From assembly GCF_013369335.1 (NCBI RefSeq), contig NZ_SZQJ01000004.1, forward strand, positions 248,001 through 312,000: a stretch of DNA of 64,000 nt, in the 5' to 3' direction. A model generated the notes under the pieces. That model saw only the letters and a program-made list of their open reading frames with translations. It had not been told where the DNA came from and made no database searches. The position numbers and the translations under genes are program-made. Source of the DNA: Vibrio sp. JPW-9-11-11 (lineage in GTDB: Bacteria; Pseudomonadota; Gammaproteobacteria; Enterobacterales; Vibrionaceae). Below, one piece after another: positions 1-9,118 of the stretch; positions within the stretch are counted from its first letter, which is position 1; the number at the start of each line of letters is the position of its first letter.

Positions 1-40
1 AGTGAATAAAAGGCGCGTTAATAATAAACACAAAAATAGG

Positions 41-84
41 CTACACTGAACGATCAAATATTTGGCTAATTGAGTTCGGTGTAG
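41..84 (-). terminator. Possible terminator downstream of dadA
   Basis: Inverted repeat with 11-base arms (41-51 and 74-84, one mismatch) separated by an AT-rich loop. Read on the minus strand, the arm is followed by a short T-run, which fits termination of the dadA transcript. The long loop makes it weaker than a classical terminator. Confidence 0.4.
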
Positions 85-108
85 CGTTTTATATGGTGCG
101 AGATTGTG

Positions 109-1368
109 CTAAGCAGACTTCGCATAACGCGCCACACTAAGCGCCTCAGTGGTGACCTTGCCTGAACGGGTGATGATCTCCGTTAGGATTTCAGCCGAAC
201 CACATGCCATGGTCCAGCCCAAGGTTCCGTGGCCGGTGTTGGTATAGAGATTGGTCAGTGGAGTTTGGCCAATAATGGGTGTGCCGTCTGGTGTCATCGG
301 ACGAAAGCCTGTCCAATATTCAGCTTGAGAGAAGTCGACGCCTTGGGGAAACAAATTACTCACGACATGGTTGAGTGTCGCCAGGCGCTCATCGGGTAGA
401 GTAGCGTCAAAACCAGCGAGCTCTGCGGTACCAGCAACACGAATTCGCTGGTCAAACCGAGTGAGTGCCACTTTATAGGTTTCATCCATAATAGTGGAGG
501 TGGGGGCCTGTAGTTCATCAATAACAGGTAACGTCAATGAGTAACCTTTAACAGGGTAAATAGGCACATCGATCCCTAGCGGTTGTAGCAACTGTTTCGA
601 ATAGCTTCCTAGCGCCACAACAACACGGTCACCTTCGATAGTCCCTTGATCTGTGTTCACCGCCACGACCTGTTTTCCTTCTGTCATTAGCCCTTTGATG
701 TTGGTATCAAACATAAAACGTACCCCAGCTTGCTTGGCCATCTTTTGCAGCTGTTGGCAAAACAGGTAACAGTCGCCTGTTTGGTCATCTGGGAGATAGA
801 GGCCGCCAACCAGTTGCCCTTGCATGTTCGCAAGTCCCGGCTCTTGAGCTAGACACTGAGCGCTATCCAGTAGTTGATAGCGCGTCCCGCTCTCTTCAAG
901 CAATTTCATGTCTTTCTCTACCGCGCTGAGCTGTGCGTGAGTACGAAAGAGCTGCAAGGTACCTTGGCTTCGTCCTTGATAGTCCAGTTGATATTGTTGA
1001 TTTAGTTTCGCTAAACACGCTCGGCTGCGATTGGCGACAGTGAGCATCCGGGCTTTATTGATGCGGTATTTATCGAGTTGACAGTTGAGCAACATCTTAC
1101 CCGCCCATTGAATCAGCTCAGGGCTGAGCGAGGGCTTTACTTTAAGCGGCGCGTGCTGCTCAAACAGCCATTTAATCGCTTTGCTCGGAATACCGGGCGC
1201 GGCCCAAGGGGACGAGTAACCATATGAAATCTGACCAGCATTGGCAAAGCTGGTTTCTTCTGCGGCTCTTGATTGCCTATCAATAACCGTCACCTCGCAA
1301 CCTGCTTGCGACAAGTACCATGCGCTCGTCAATCCGACGACGCCACTTCCCAAAACTACGACTTTCAC
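109..1368 (-). CDS. dadA: D-amino acid dehydrogenase small subunit
   Basis: Flavoprotein that oxidatively deaminates D-amino acids (mainly D-alanine in the family) to 2-oxo acids, feeding electrons to the respiratory chain at the inner membrane. The N-terminus shows a Rossmann FAD-binding motif GSGVVG at residues 7-12. The C-terminal region has the DAO-family pattern RPMTPDGTPIIG and a final glycine-rich NTGHGTLGW segment. The 419-residue length fits DadA (about 430). The start appears to be GTG at 1366-1368 with only a weak purine-rich stretch upstream. A LysR-type gene is divergent across a 103-base gap and could be its regulator (inference). No alanine racemase dadX is adjacent in this window. 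Confidence 0.93.
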   Translation of the reverse strand: MKVVVLGSGVVGLTSAWYLSQAGCEVTVIDRQSRAAEETSFANAGQISYGYSSPWAAPGIPSKAIKWLFEQHAPLKVKPSLSPELIQWAGKMLLNCQLDKYRINKARMLTVANRSRACLAKLNQQYQLDYQGRSQGTLQLFRTHAQLSAVEKDMKLLEESGTRYQLLDSAQCLAQEPGLANMQGQLVGGLYLPDDQTGDCYLFCQQLQKMAKQAGVRFMFDTNIKGLMTEGKQVVAVNTDQGTIEGDRVVVALGSYSKQLLQPLGIDVPIYPVKGYSLTLPVIDELQAPTSTIMDETYKVALTRFDQRIRVAGTAELAGFDATLPDERLATLNHVVSNLFPQGVDFSQAEYWTGFRPMTPDGTPIIGQTPLTNLYTNTGHGTLGWTMACGSAEILTEIITRSGKVTTEALSVARYAKSA

Positions 1369-1471
1369 ACGTATCTCTCACACTATTAAATTTTGCCAAG
1401 CATGCGCAATTTACATTCGATTAACAATCGATAAGAATTGATAGTAGGTTTTAGTAAAACTAAAGGCTTGT

Positions 1472-2374
1472 ATGAAATCAACGATACTTCATGGTGTGCA
1501 CTTAATCTGCACCGTGGCGAAACATCAAAGCTTAACCAGTGCGGCGAAAGACTTGAGCCTCACGGTGGGGGCGGTAAGTCAGCAGTTACAACAAATTGAA
1601 CAGCGATTGGGTTTTAGTGTGTTTGAACGCCACGCTCGCGGGGTTCGTTTAACCGAACTGGGAGCAAAGTTGGTCGACGCCACCAATCATCATCTCGCAG
1701 CGATTGAGGAAAATGTGTTTCAGTTGACTCAAGTCTCTGAGCGAAAACAGATTAGACTTAAGCTGACACCGTCTTTTGCGTTTAAATGGTTGGTGCCAAG
1801 ATTAGAAAAATTCCACCGCCAATACCCAGATGTACAAATTCACACTGTCGCTGAAGGTGCCCTGGTTGATAGTGACAAGCGCAACTTTGATATCGCCATC
1901 GACTACGGTCCATTGCCCTACAAGAACCCGGATGCGGAGCTTATTCTCGCTGAGTCGCTGCTTCCTGTTATGAGTCGAGAATACTTCAACCGTCATAAAA
2001 GTATTACTGAAGACAGTCAGACATGGCATCAGGTGACTTTACTGCACGACATGATGCCTTGGCTTGGGGCGAGTAAAGACCACGAATGGCGCTTTTGGGC
2101 GGCAACGCAGCAGCTTGAGTTTCCGACTCATCAAGGCCATTTTTTTAATCGTACCGATATGGCGATGTCGGCAGCTGAAGCGGGCGTTGGGATTGCTTTA
2201 GCCCGGGTTGCGCTACTCGGCAATGAAATTGAACAGCAGCGTTTGGTTGCGCCCTTTAAGCCGATCAGTGCCAATGCCGGGTATTTTGTGATTACGCACA
2301 CCGAAGATCCATATACGCGCCTGTTTAAACAGTGGTTGCGTCAACAGGTAGAGAGCGAACACGGTGAAGCCTAG
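1472..2374 (+). CDS. LysR-family transcriptional regulator (GcvA-like)
   Basis: 300-residue LysR-type regulator. Residues about 5-65 form the winged helix-turn-helix, with the family pattern SLTSAAKDLSLTVGAVSQQ followed by LGFSVFERHARGVRLTELG. The rest is a substrate-binding co-inducer domain. Its ATG at 1472 follows an AAGG element. It is divergent from dadA, so the 103-base intergenic region probably holds operators for both genes. Regulation of dadA is inferred from position only. The effector is unknown. The N-terminal domain resembles the GcvA subgroup, which often controls amino-acid metabolism. Confidence 0.88.
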   Translation: MKSTILHGVHLICTVAKHQSLTSAAKDLSLTVGAVSQQLQQIEQRLGFSVFERHARGVRLTELGAKLVDATNHHLAAIEENVFQLTQVSERKQIRLKLTPSFAFKWLVPRLEKFHRQYPDVQIHTVAEGALVDSDKRNFDIAIDYGPLPYKNPDAELILAESLLPVMSREYFNRHKSITEDSQTWHQVTLLHDMMPWLGASKDHEWRFWAATQQLEFPTHQGHFFNRTDMAMSAAEAGVGIALARVALLGNEIEQQRLVAPFKPISANAGYFVITHTEDPYTRLFKQWLRQQVESEHGEA

Positions 2375-2573
2375 GCCGCAACGGCGTTGTCGAGCTACAT
2401 TAGCGTGTTTATTTGATAATGGTGTTATTTTATCTATTTGGAAAATATAAAAAATTCCCTTCTGTGTGACAGGTGAATTGCTAAATGATATGGCGAGAGA
2501 TCGATCTGCCACTACACTTATTATTAGCTCTGTCGGATGAGGAGGTTTGACAGACAGATAAGAGGCAGCGTAC

Positions 2574-3551
2574 ATGAAATCTCAATCTGGCCGATGCAGC
2601 TATCAAAATCCTGATGGCTGGTGCTGCGATCAACCGAGTGGGGAGTCCGGTCTCTGTTACTGGCATGATCCTAACGTCGATAAAAGCAATGACAATATTA
2701 AAGACGAGGTTGAGCAATGGGTCGCAGCAGGTAAACCTTTAGACGGATTTCAGTTGGCAAGAACCGACCTAGAAGATATCGACTTAGTGAACCGTGGCTG
2801 TAAAGACGGTTACCAGTGCAGAGGGGCCGATTTTTATCGGGCCAATCTCACCGATGCGCATTTTTTTGGCTTAGATTTACGCGGTTCATCTTTGATGAAA
2901 GCAAAGTTGATCGGCGCTAATCTCCACTGTGCCAAACTCGGTGGGTGTAATTTACTCGGTGCCGATTTAGCGCGCGCGAAACTCGAAAACATTGAGTGGG
3001 GCCGCTTTCTTAAGCAAGAGTTAGAAGCCAAGCAAGCGATGCGACAACGACGTTCTCCCCAAGCTGCGCAGCTTTATCAAGAAGCGGAAGAGGTATGTCG
3101 CAACATTCGTAAGCAGTGTGAAAAGCAGGGGCTGTTCGAGATGGCGGGCGACTTTTTTAAGCGTGAAATGCGTTTTCGTCGTTACCAAATGTCTCGTTTC
3201 AGTACCAAGCGGATTATTTCTAAGTTGGTCGACCTGTTTTGTGGTTACGGAGAAGATCCACTGCGTGTTGTGGGGTTCTCCATTTTCTTGATAATGGTGT
3301 GTGCGTTAGCCTACTTTTTTCTCGATACCACAGGAGCGCATCCCATTTACGAAGGGGTCACCGGGTGGCAGTTCTACGTATTGGAGTTTTTTAACTCGCT
3401 GTACTTCAGTGTCGTGACGTTCACAACGCTCGGTTATGGGGATATCTCTCCAGTGGGCATTGCTCGCTTTATTGCCGCTTGCGAAGCGTTTTTAGGTAGC
3501 TTTACCATGGCGCTATTTGTGGTGGTGTTTGTCAAGAAGATGACCCGTTAA
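2574..3551 (+). CDS. Pentapeptide-repeat two-TM potassium channel
   Basis: 325-residue fusion protein. Residues 8-31 form a cysteine/histidine cluster (C8, C17, C18, C28, H31). About residues 83-140 are pentapeptide repeats of the A(D/N)LXX type (GADFYRANLTDAHF, GANLHCAKLGG, GADLARAKLEN). Residues about 155-205 are a charged, probably helical linker. Residues 232-250 are a first membrane helix, 284-290 carry the potassium selectivity filter TTLGYGD, and about 298-320 are the second membrane helix. It is therefore predicted to be an inner-membrane K+ channel with a cytoplasmic sensor. The gating signal is unknown. It stands alone between a LysR gene and a convergent gene. Confidence 0.85.
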   Translation: MKSQSGRCSYQNPDGWCCDQPSGESGLCYWHDPNVDKSNDNIKDEVEQWVAAGKPLDGFQLARTDLEDIDLVNRGCKDGYQCRGADFYRANLTDAHFFGLDLRGSSLMKAKLIGANLHCAKLGGCNLLGADLARAKLENIEWGRFLKQELEAKQAMRQRRSPQAAQLYQEAEEVCRNIRKQCEKQGLFEMAGDFFKREMRFRRYQMSRFSTKRIISKLVDLFCGYGEDPLRVVGFSIFLIMVCALAYFFLDTTGAHPIYEGVTGWQFYVLEFFNSLYFSVVTFTTLGYGDISPVGIARFIAACEAFLGSFTMALFVVVFVKKMTR

Positions 3552-3560
3552 CGTGGCCGT

Positions 3561-4106
3561 CTAGGCCTCAGTTTCAATGCTCGCTAACCAGTCAGTGAGG
3601 ATGATTTGATCATCTTTGTACTGATTAGCGAAGTGTTCGAGTAACAGCGCTAGATGCTCTCCAGTATCGCACATGGTATTGGCGATAAGCTGCTCTGAAA
3701 CAAAAATGTCGCCCGCTTTAGGGAGAGCATTGGGGACGATGTGGACCGGAACAATCAACTTAGTCTGGCTGCCGCTATGGTGCTGCTTTAAGTATTGAGC
3801 TTGATACAAAAGGCTATCGACAAGCTCGGAGCGATAGACTTGCTGCTTAAAATCCATCGCGATCACGAAGATCAAGCCTCGGTAGAGCACAATGGTATCC
3901 AAAGCTTGCTGTTGATGTTGTAGGCCGAGAATGACATCACCTGCCAAGTGTGGCAGTTGCTGGAATTGCTGTTTGAGTAGAGAAATCGTCTGCAGCCAAA
4001 TTGAACGTTCTCCCGGTAATGAGGAGGCAATGTCTGTGGTATCGGTGTTGACGAAGTCGAGTAGCGAGGCGCTGTAGTTGCTGTGTGTTGTCATAGCCAA
4101 GTGCAT
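3561..4106 (-). CDS. Uncharacterised protein with nuclease-like core
   Basis: 181 residues with no signal peptide or membrane segment. I do not recognise a named family for the whole protein. The central part (D70, then LYRGLIFVIAMDFK ending at K87, then a helix and the strand LIVPVHIVPNA) recalls the PD-(D/E)xK-type N-terminal domain seen ahead of DUF2075-type helicases, with D70 and D85-x-K87 as candidate catalytic residues. The helicase part is absent, so this could be a free-standing or relic domain. The start is uncertain: ATG at 4106 or 4094, neither with a clear ribosome binding site. It is convergent with the channel gene, 9 bases apart. Confidence 0.55.
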   Translation of the reverse strand: MHLAMTTHSNYSASLLDFVNTDTTDIASSLPGERSIWLQTISLLKQQFQQLPHLAGDVILGLQHQQQALDTIVLYRGLIFVIAMDFKQQVYRSELVDSLLYQAQYLKQHHSGSQTKLIVPVHIVPNALPKAGDIFVSEQLIANTMCDTGEHLALLLEHFANQYKDDQIILTDWLASIETEA

Positions 4107-4207
4107 TGAGGATAGAGTATCGAGAGGCTAGCGAAAATAGCGCGCGCTCGCTAGCGCAATATTACGTTTCTTGACGAACTCTGCACGCTGACACCGACTG
4201 GCAATAA

Positions 4208-4232
4208 AAAAGGCTACCTGAGGTAGCCTTTT
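4208..4232 (-). terminator. Bidirectional Rho-independent terminator
   Basis: Hairpin with arms AAGGCTACC and GGTAGCCTT (4210-4218, 4222-4230) flanked by A-runs on the left, which become a T-run on the minus strand. It lies just after the stop of the DUF3581 gene. Confidence 0.8.
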
Positions 4233-4239
4233 CTGTCAT

Positions 4240-4977
4240 TTATGCGGCGCTGGCGAACTCGGACAGGAACAGATCTTTACGAGCGTTAAAGCGTTCAACT
4301 AAGTCATCCACCGCGTCTTGGTCATACGGTTTTAAGCCACTGGCCACCATACGCTTAATGCCTTTGCCTACGACCTGGCCATCTTCTTTAAAGGCAAAGT
4401 TTAATGTGACCACACCACGTTTACCTTCAACATCAAACGTTGCGCCAGTGAAGTCGACTTCTGGGTGAGTGAGATCAAAGCGGTCAAATTCTACTTCCAT
4501 ACTCTCATAAATCACCAATGGGCGCTGGCAGTTGATCATCATCTGCTGCTGTTCCATTAACGGCACCATAATATGAGGGAAGTTCATGCCAGAAAATTGT
4601 ACGTAACTGGTCACAACGTGCTGAATAAACTCTGGGTTATGATTCACCGCGCCTTCACGTGACATATGAAGGTACTCTTTACCGTTGGCGTCGACAACCG
4701 AACTCTCTTTTTCACACTTGTTCTCAATCGACAGTGCAATACCGTCGTTTACCATGCCTGAAAAATCAAAGCGCATCTTTTGACTGATGCCTTCTTTGCT
4801 TAGTAGTACGGCAAACAGCAGGTCACCCGGAACACAGAAGCGCTTATTGTCTTCGTCATGAATAGGGTTAAAGTCGCCTGCAACCTTTTTAGCAAAATGG
4901 CTGGCCTGTTGGCGAGTGAACTGAAATTGTTGGTTATCTTGTGAAAAATACGGTGTCAGAAACATACTTTTAATCAT
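4240..4977 (-). CDS. DUF3581 family protein
   Basis: 245-residue soluble protein matching the DUF3581 family of Vibrio and related gamma-proteobacteria. An early segment VAGDFNPIHDEDNKRFCVPGDLLF resembles the MaoC/hot-dog hydratase signature (D-F-N-P-H-x-D), which suggests a hot-dog fold acting on acyl thioesters, although the function is not established. Two starts are possible: ATG at 4977 or the internal ATG at 4965 (MFLTPYF), which I consider equally likely because neither has a good ribosome binding site. It is monocistronic, with its own terminator. Confidence 0.8.
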   Translation of the reverse strand: MIKSMFLTPYFSQDNQQFQFTRQQASHFAKKVAGDFNPIHDEDNKRFCVPGDLLFAVLLSKEGISQKMRFDFSGMVNDGIALSIENKCEKESSVVDANGKEYLHMSREGAVNHNPEFIQHVVTSYVQFSGMNFPHIMVPLMEQQQMMINCQRPLVIYESMEVEFDRFDLTHPEVDFTGATFDVEGKRGVVTLNFAFKEDGQVVGKGIKRMVASGLKPYDQDAVDDLVERFNARKDLFLSEFASAA

Positions 4978-5220
4978 CTGGCTATAACTGCGGCGCAGTA
5001 TACCTCAAGGATGGAGATCAAATGGTCTAATCAGCTAACTTGTTGCACATGTCTTGATTATGAGCAAGTTTACCTTAGGTTATACCTCTATAGTGACTAA
5101 ACTCGATAGGCCAAATCGGTGTGAATTCATCCACACATTTGTACTTTTTATTAACTAAAAGTGACTAAATACTGATATCACAGTAGCTAACTTTGAACAG
5201 TGACTACCCAAGGAAGGACG

Positions 5221-6489
5221 ATGAAAGACGAAACACTATCAATTCATTATGGTTATGAGACCGACCCAACAACTAAGTCGGTGGCGACACCCATCTACCA
5301 GACGGTGGCTTATGAATTCGACAACGCGCAGCATGGTGCGGATCTGTTTAACCTTGAGGTGCCGGGTAACATCTATACCCGCATCATGAACCCCACCAAT
5401 GACGTGCTGGAAAAGCGCATGGCGGCACTAGAAGGAGGTATTGCTGGCTTGGTAGTGAGTGCAGGCAGCGCGGCGATTAACTATGCCATCCTGACGCTAG
5501 CTCAGGCGGGCGACAATATTGTCTCTACTCCTCAGCTTTACGGCGGTACTTATACTCTGTTCGCCCATATGTTGCCGAGCCAAGGGATTGAGGTTAAGTT
5601 TGCCAAAGACGATAAGCCAGAGAGCTTAGCCGAACTTATCGATGACAACACCAAAGCGGTCTATTGTGAAAGCATAGGCAATCCGGCTGGTAATATTATC
5701 GACCTCGAACGTGTCACGCAGTTGGCCCATCAGCAAGGGGTGCCAGTCATTGTTGATAATACGGTGGCCACCCCCGCTCTGTGCAAGCCGATTGAATTTG
5801 GCGCAGATATTGTGGTTCACTCGCTAACCAAGTATGTGGGAGGCCATGGCACCACGTTGGGGGGGATAATTATCGACTCGGGCAAGTTCCCTTGGGCGCA
5901 GCACAAAGACCGCTTCCCGGTATTTAACCAACCGGAGCCGTCATATCATGGTGTGGTTTACAGTGAAGCGTTTGGTGACGCGGCCTTTATTGGTCGAGCG
6001 CGCACTGTGCCTTTGCGTAATACGGGTGCGGCATTGTCGCCAATGAATGCGTTTATGTTGATGCAAGGGTTAGAAACCCTGTCTCTTCGCATGGAGCGCC
6101 ACACCGAAAACGCGATGAAAGTGGCCGAGTTCCTCGAGCAACACGAGAAAGTGAGCTGGGTCAGTTACGCAGGACTGCCGAGCTCTGAGTTTTACCCGTT
6201 GGCAGAGAAGTACATGAAGGGCAAACCTTCTGCGATTTTGTCATTCGGCTTGAAAGACGGATACGAAGCGGGCGTGCGTTTTTACGATGCGCTGCAGATC
6301 TTTAAGCGGTTGGTGAACATCGGTGATGCTAAGTCACTGGCGTGCCACCCAGCGTCGACTACTCATCGACAGCTCAGTGAGCAAGAGCAAAAACAAGCGG
6401 GCGTTGCACCTGAAATGATCCGTTTGTCGGTCGGTATTGAACATATCGACGATATTATGGCGGATCTCGAACAGGCGCTGAACGCCTAG
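5221..6489 (+). CDS. metY: O-acetylhomoserine sulfhydrylase (MetY type)
   Basis: PLP-dependent Cys/Met-metabolism enzyme expected to convert O-acetyl-L-homoserine plus sulfide to L-homocysteine. The family pattern includes NPTNDVLEKRMAALEGG near the N-terminus and the PLP lysine in SLTKYVGGHG (K204). The length (422 residues) fits MetY and exceeds MetB/MetC (about 385-400). The ATG at 5221 is chosen because AGGAAGG lies 3-7 bases upstream; a GTG 21 bases further upstream is less likely. The 243-base upstream region shows no SAM riboswitch that I can identify. It has its own terminator and is convergent with the fusion hydrolase gene. Confidence 0.9.
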   Translation: MKDETLSIHYGYETDPTTKSVATPIYQTVAYEFDNAQHGADLFNLEVPGNIYTRIMNPTNDVLEKRMAALEGGIAGLVVSAGSAAINYAILTLAQAGDNIVSTPQLYGGTYTLFAHMLPSQGIEVKFAKDDKPESLAELIDDNTKAVYCESIGNPAGNIIDLERVTQLAHQQGVPVIVDNTVATPALCKPIEFGADIVVHSLTKYVGGHGTTLGGIIIDSGKFPWAQHKDRFPVFNQPEPSYHGVVYSEAFGDAAFIGRARTVPLRNTGAALSPMNAFMLMQGLETLSLRMERHTENAMKVAEFLEQHEKVSWVSYAGLPSSEFYPLAEKYMKGKPSAILSFGLKDGYEAGVRFYDALQIFKRLVNIGDAKSLACHPASTTHRQLSEQEQKQAGVAPEMIRLSVGIEHIDDIMADLEQALNA

Positions 6490-6506
6490 TCGATAGTGAT
6501 AAGAGA

Positions 6507-6533
6507 AACGGCGCGGGGTGACCCGCGCCGTTT
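6507..6533. terminator. Bidirectional terminator between metY and hydrolase gene
   Basis: GC-rich hairpin AACGGCGCGGG-tga-CCCGCGCCGTT between two convergent genes. The T-run is short, so termination strength rests mainly on the stem. Confidence 0.7.
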
Positions 6534-6538
6534 GGTTA

Positions 6539-8071
6539 TCAGTCGCTCGGGGTAATAAACGAGCCGTAGATATCGTGACGACGATGTTTTAGGTTAGTCA
6601 CTGACCCTTCAGTGTTCAGTTGCTTCAACTTGGTAAGGTCAACGTCGGCAAAGATGATCATTTCGGTATTGGCACTGGCCTCGGTTAAAGTGGCATCATG
6701 CGGAAAGTAGATATCCGAAGGTGAGAAAACCGCCGACTGCGCGTACTGAATATCAACGTTGTCGACCCTAGGCAGATTACCGACACTACCGCCAATGGCA
6801 ACATAACATTCGTTCTCAATCGCTCGTGCTTGCGAGCAGATGCGCACTCGCTGGTAACCATTTTTGGTGTCAGTCCAAAATGGCACAAATACAATTTGCA
6901 CCCCCTGTTCTGCCATCATGCGACCCAATTCAGGAAACTCACTGTCGTAACAGATCAAGATACCAATTCGCCCTGCGTCGGTCTCAAAGACTTTGACATT
7001 GTCACCGCCATCAATGACCCAGTCTTTTTCCTCGTGCGGGGTGATATGAATTTTGTATTGCGCATCAATATTGCCATCGCGCTGTAGTAAGTAGGAGACA
7101 TTATACAGCTTGTCGTCCTCCAACACGGGCACACTCCCGGCGATGATATTGATGTTGTAAGTGACCGCCATTTGCGAAAAGCGGTTTTTGATTTCTTCGC
7201 TGAAGCTGGCTAAAAAACGAATCGCTTCGACTGAGTTTTGCCCCTCTTGCAAGCCCATCAAGGGGGCGTTGAAAAACTCCGGAAATAACGCGAAATCAGC
7301 TTTGTAGTTGGATAGCGAGCTGACAAAGAACTCCGCCTGATCCATCAAGTCGTCGAGATCACGCATCGCGCGCATTTGCCATTGTACGACGCCAATCCGG
7401 ACTAACGTTTTTTCGATATCGTGTACCGATTGAATATCTTCTTCATAAAAGAAGTTATCCCATTCGAGCAGTGTCGCGTAACCCTGAGAGGCATCGTCTT
7501 CGGGCAGGTAGTTGCGCATCAAGCGTTTAACGTCAAAATCATTGGCTAACTGAAACGATAAAATGGGGTCGTGCAGTTCGCGGCGCTTTATCTTATCGAT
7601 GTATTCCGTCACCGTCAGATCGTCGGCGTGTTCCTGGTAATTAGGGATACGGCCGCCGGTGAGAATGGCTTTAAAATTTTTGCTTCGACACAGTTCTTTG
7701 CGAGCATCATAGAGACGGCGCCCTAGTCTTAATCCTCGATAGTCTGGATGAACAAACACATCCAGTCCATACATGGCATCGCCTTTGGGGTTATTTTGAA
7801 TCACATCATTTTTGTCGATGATATCGGTATAAACGTGTGGCAGTGAGAAGCGATTGTAATCGACTTTGATGGTCAGCGCTGCGCCAACGATCGTGCCGTT
7901 ATCTTCGATACAGATCTGGCCGTCGGGAAACTGGCGAATCAGGTCCATAATTGTACTGCGCGGCCATGCGCCGCCCACATCGGGAAAGACCAGATCCATC
8001 AATTCGGCAATGGCAGGGTAGTCGGATTTTTCAATCGTTCGCAGCGACAGTCTTGGCGTCGTGTTGTCCAT
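6539..8071 (-). CDS. GNAT acetyltransferase / nitrilase-family fusion
   Basis: 510-residue two-domain protein. Residues about 8-215 are a GNAT N-acetyltransferase domain with the acetyl-CoA loop RGLRLGRRL at 112-120. Residues about 223-510 are a carbon-nitrogen hydrolase with the catalytic triad E265 (FPEFFN), K340 (QYKIH) and C374 (ILICYDSEFPE). The same architecture is known in Bacillus subtilis YhcX. The substrates of either half are unknown; an amide or N-acyl compound is plausible. The ATG at 8071 gives a conventional GNAT N-terminus. A LysR gene follows 57 bases away on the same strand and could be co-oriented but separately transcribed. Confidence 0.92.
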   Translation of the reverse strand: MDNTTPRLSLRTIEKSDYPAIAELMDLVFPDVGGAWPRSTIMDLIRQFPDGQICIEDNGTIVGAALTIKVDYNRFSLPHVYTDIIDKNDVIQNNPKGDAMYGLDVFVHPDYRGLRLGRRLYDARKELCRSKNFKAILTGGRIPNYQEHADDLTVTEYIDKIKRRELHDPILSFQLANDFDVKRLMRNYLPEDDASQGYATLLEWDNFFYEEDIQSVHDIEKTLVRIGVVQWQMRAMRDLDDLMDQAEFFVSSLSNYKADFALFPEFFNAPLMGLQEGQNSVEAIRFLASFSEEIKNRFSQMAVTYNINIIAGSVPVLEDDKLYNVSYLLQRDGNIDAQYKIHITPHEEKDWVIDGGDNVKVFETDAGRIGILICYDSEFPELGRMMAEQGVQIVFVPFWTDTKNGYQRVRICSQARAIENECYVAIGGSVGNLPRVDNVDIQYAQSAVFSPSDIYFPHDATLTEASANTEMIIFADVDLTKLKQLNTEGSVTNLKHRRHDIYGSFITPSD

Positions 8072-8128
8072 AACAGTGTTCCATTTTTTACAGCATTAAC
8101 ATAAGCCTAACACAATCAAGTTCTGATC

Positions 8129-9010
8129 TTAATCGTGGTCAAAATATTGTAGTAGAAACTCGATCAGTGCTCTGACTGGGTGCGAGACATGCTTACGTGA
8201 AGGGTAAAGCAAGTACATTTTGAGTGTCGTTAATTGCCAGTCAGGCAAGACCCAGCGAAGCTCGCCAGAGGCAATTCTTTCATCGGCGAGATAGTTGGGT
8301 TGCATCGAAATCCCTAAACCAGACAGGGAGCCATAGAGTAAAACGGTGGCCTCATTGGCCGTAATATCACAATTGACCTCGACAGTTTGACGCTGATTGC
8401 CTTGATTGAGCTGCCAGATATGGCGGCCAAAGTTTTTGTAGCCCAAGCAACGATGGAGAGAGAGGTCTTGCGGCTGGTCGATAGCCGGCGAGTTGGCAAG
8501 GTAATCAGGAGAGGCGACCAGCTTGGAATGACAAACCGCAAATTCGCGACCGACAAGGTTCGGAGTAGGGGTATTCGTGGTCCGAATGGCCAAGTCTATG
8601 CGTTCGCTGATCATATCAACGGCTCGGTCTTGAGCGTCGATATCTACTTGGATGCCAGGGTAAAGTTCCCGGAACGCTTGCAGAGCAGGCATGAGCATTG
8701 AAAAGCCGAACGACATGCTAACGGAAATCCTGACTAACCCTTGCAAGGTCTCTTTCGGCAGTAAGCTTTCCTCTAATAGTTGTGCGTGCTCTACCCAACG
8801 CTGCAGCTCTGGCAGCATTTGCTCGCCAACACTGGTGAGCGACACTTTACGCGTCGTTCGCTGTAACAGCCGCGCGCCAAGCCAGTTTTCAACCGCTTCG
8901 ACGTTGCGTGTCACCATAGGACGTGACATCGCCAGTCGTTCAGCAGTTGAGGTGAAACTTTCGGTCTGGGCGACATCCAGCAGAACTTTGACCGCAGTGA
9001 GTCTATCCAT
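8129..9010 (-). CDS. LysR-family transcriptional regulator
   Basis: 293 residues from ATG at 9010. An in-frame TTG at 9046 would add 12 residues that do not fit the family, since LysR proteins of this group begin MDRL. The N-terminal helix-turn-helix shows the pattern SFTSTAERLAMSRPMVTRNVEAVENWLGARLLQRTTRKVSLT. The C-terminus is a co-inducer domain. It is divergent from the MBL-fold gene with a 108-base gap, the usual geometry of a LysR regulator and its target. The effector is unknown. Confidence 0.87.
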   Translation of the reverse strand: MDRLTAVKVLLDVAQTESFTSTAERLAMSRPMVTRNVEAVENWLGARLLQRTTRKVSLTSVGEQMLPELQRWVEHAQLLEESLLPKETLQGLVRISVSMSFGFSMLMPALQAFRELYPGIQVDIDAQDRAVDMISERIDLAIRTTNTPTPNLVGREFAVCHSKLVASPDYLANSPAIDQPQDLSLHRCLGYKNFGRHIWQLNQGNQRQTVEVNCDITANEATVLLYGSLSGLGISMQPNYLADERIASGELRWVLPDWQLTTLKMYLLYPSRKHVSHPVRALIEFLLQYFDHD

Positions 9011-9118
9011 AGATATGTTCGAATTATGAAATAATGATGAAAACAATAGGCTCTTTTTCGAAACAAAGCCACCCTCTACTATGCGTTGACACTAAACAAC
9101 ACGATTAGGATTAAACAT

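Noticed and set aside
5000..5220. Possible riboswitch or operator upstream of metY
   Set aside because: The GTGTG-aattcatc-CACAC inverted repeat is short and I find no SAM riboswitch landmarks, so I made no call.
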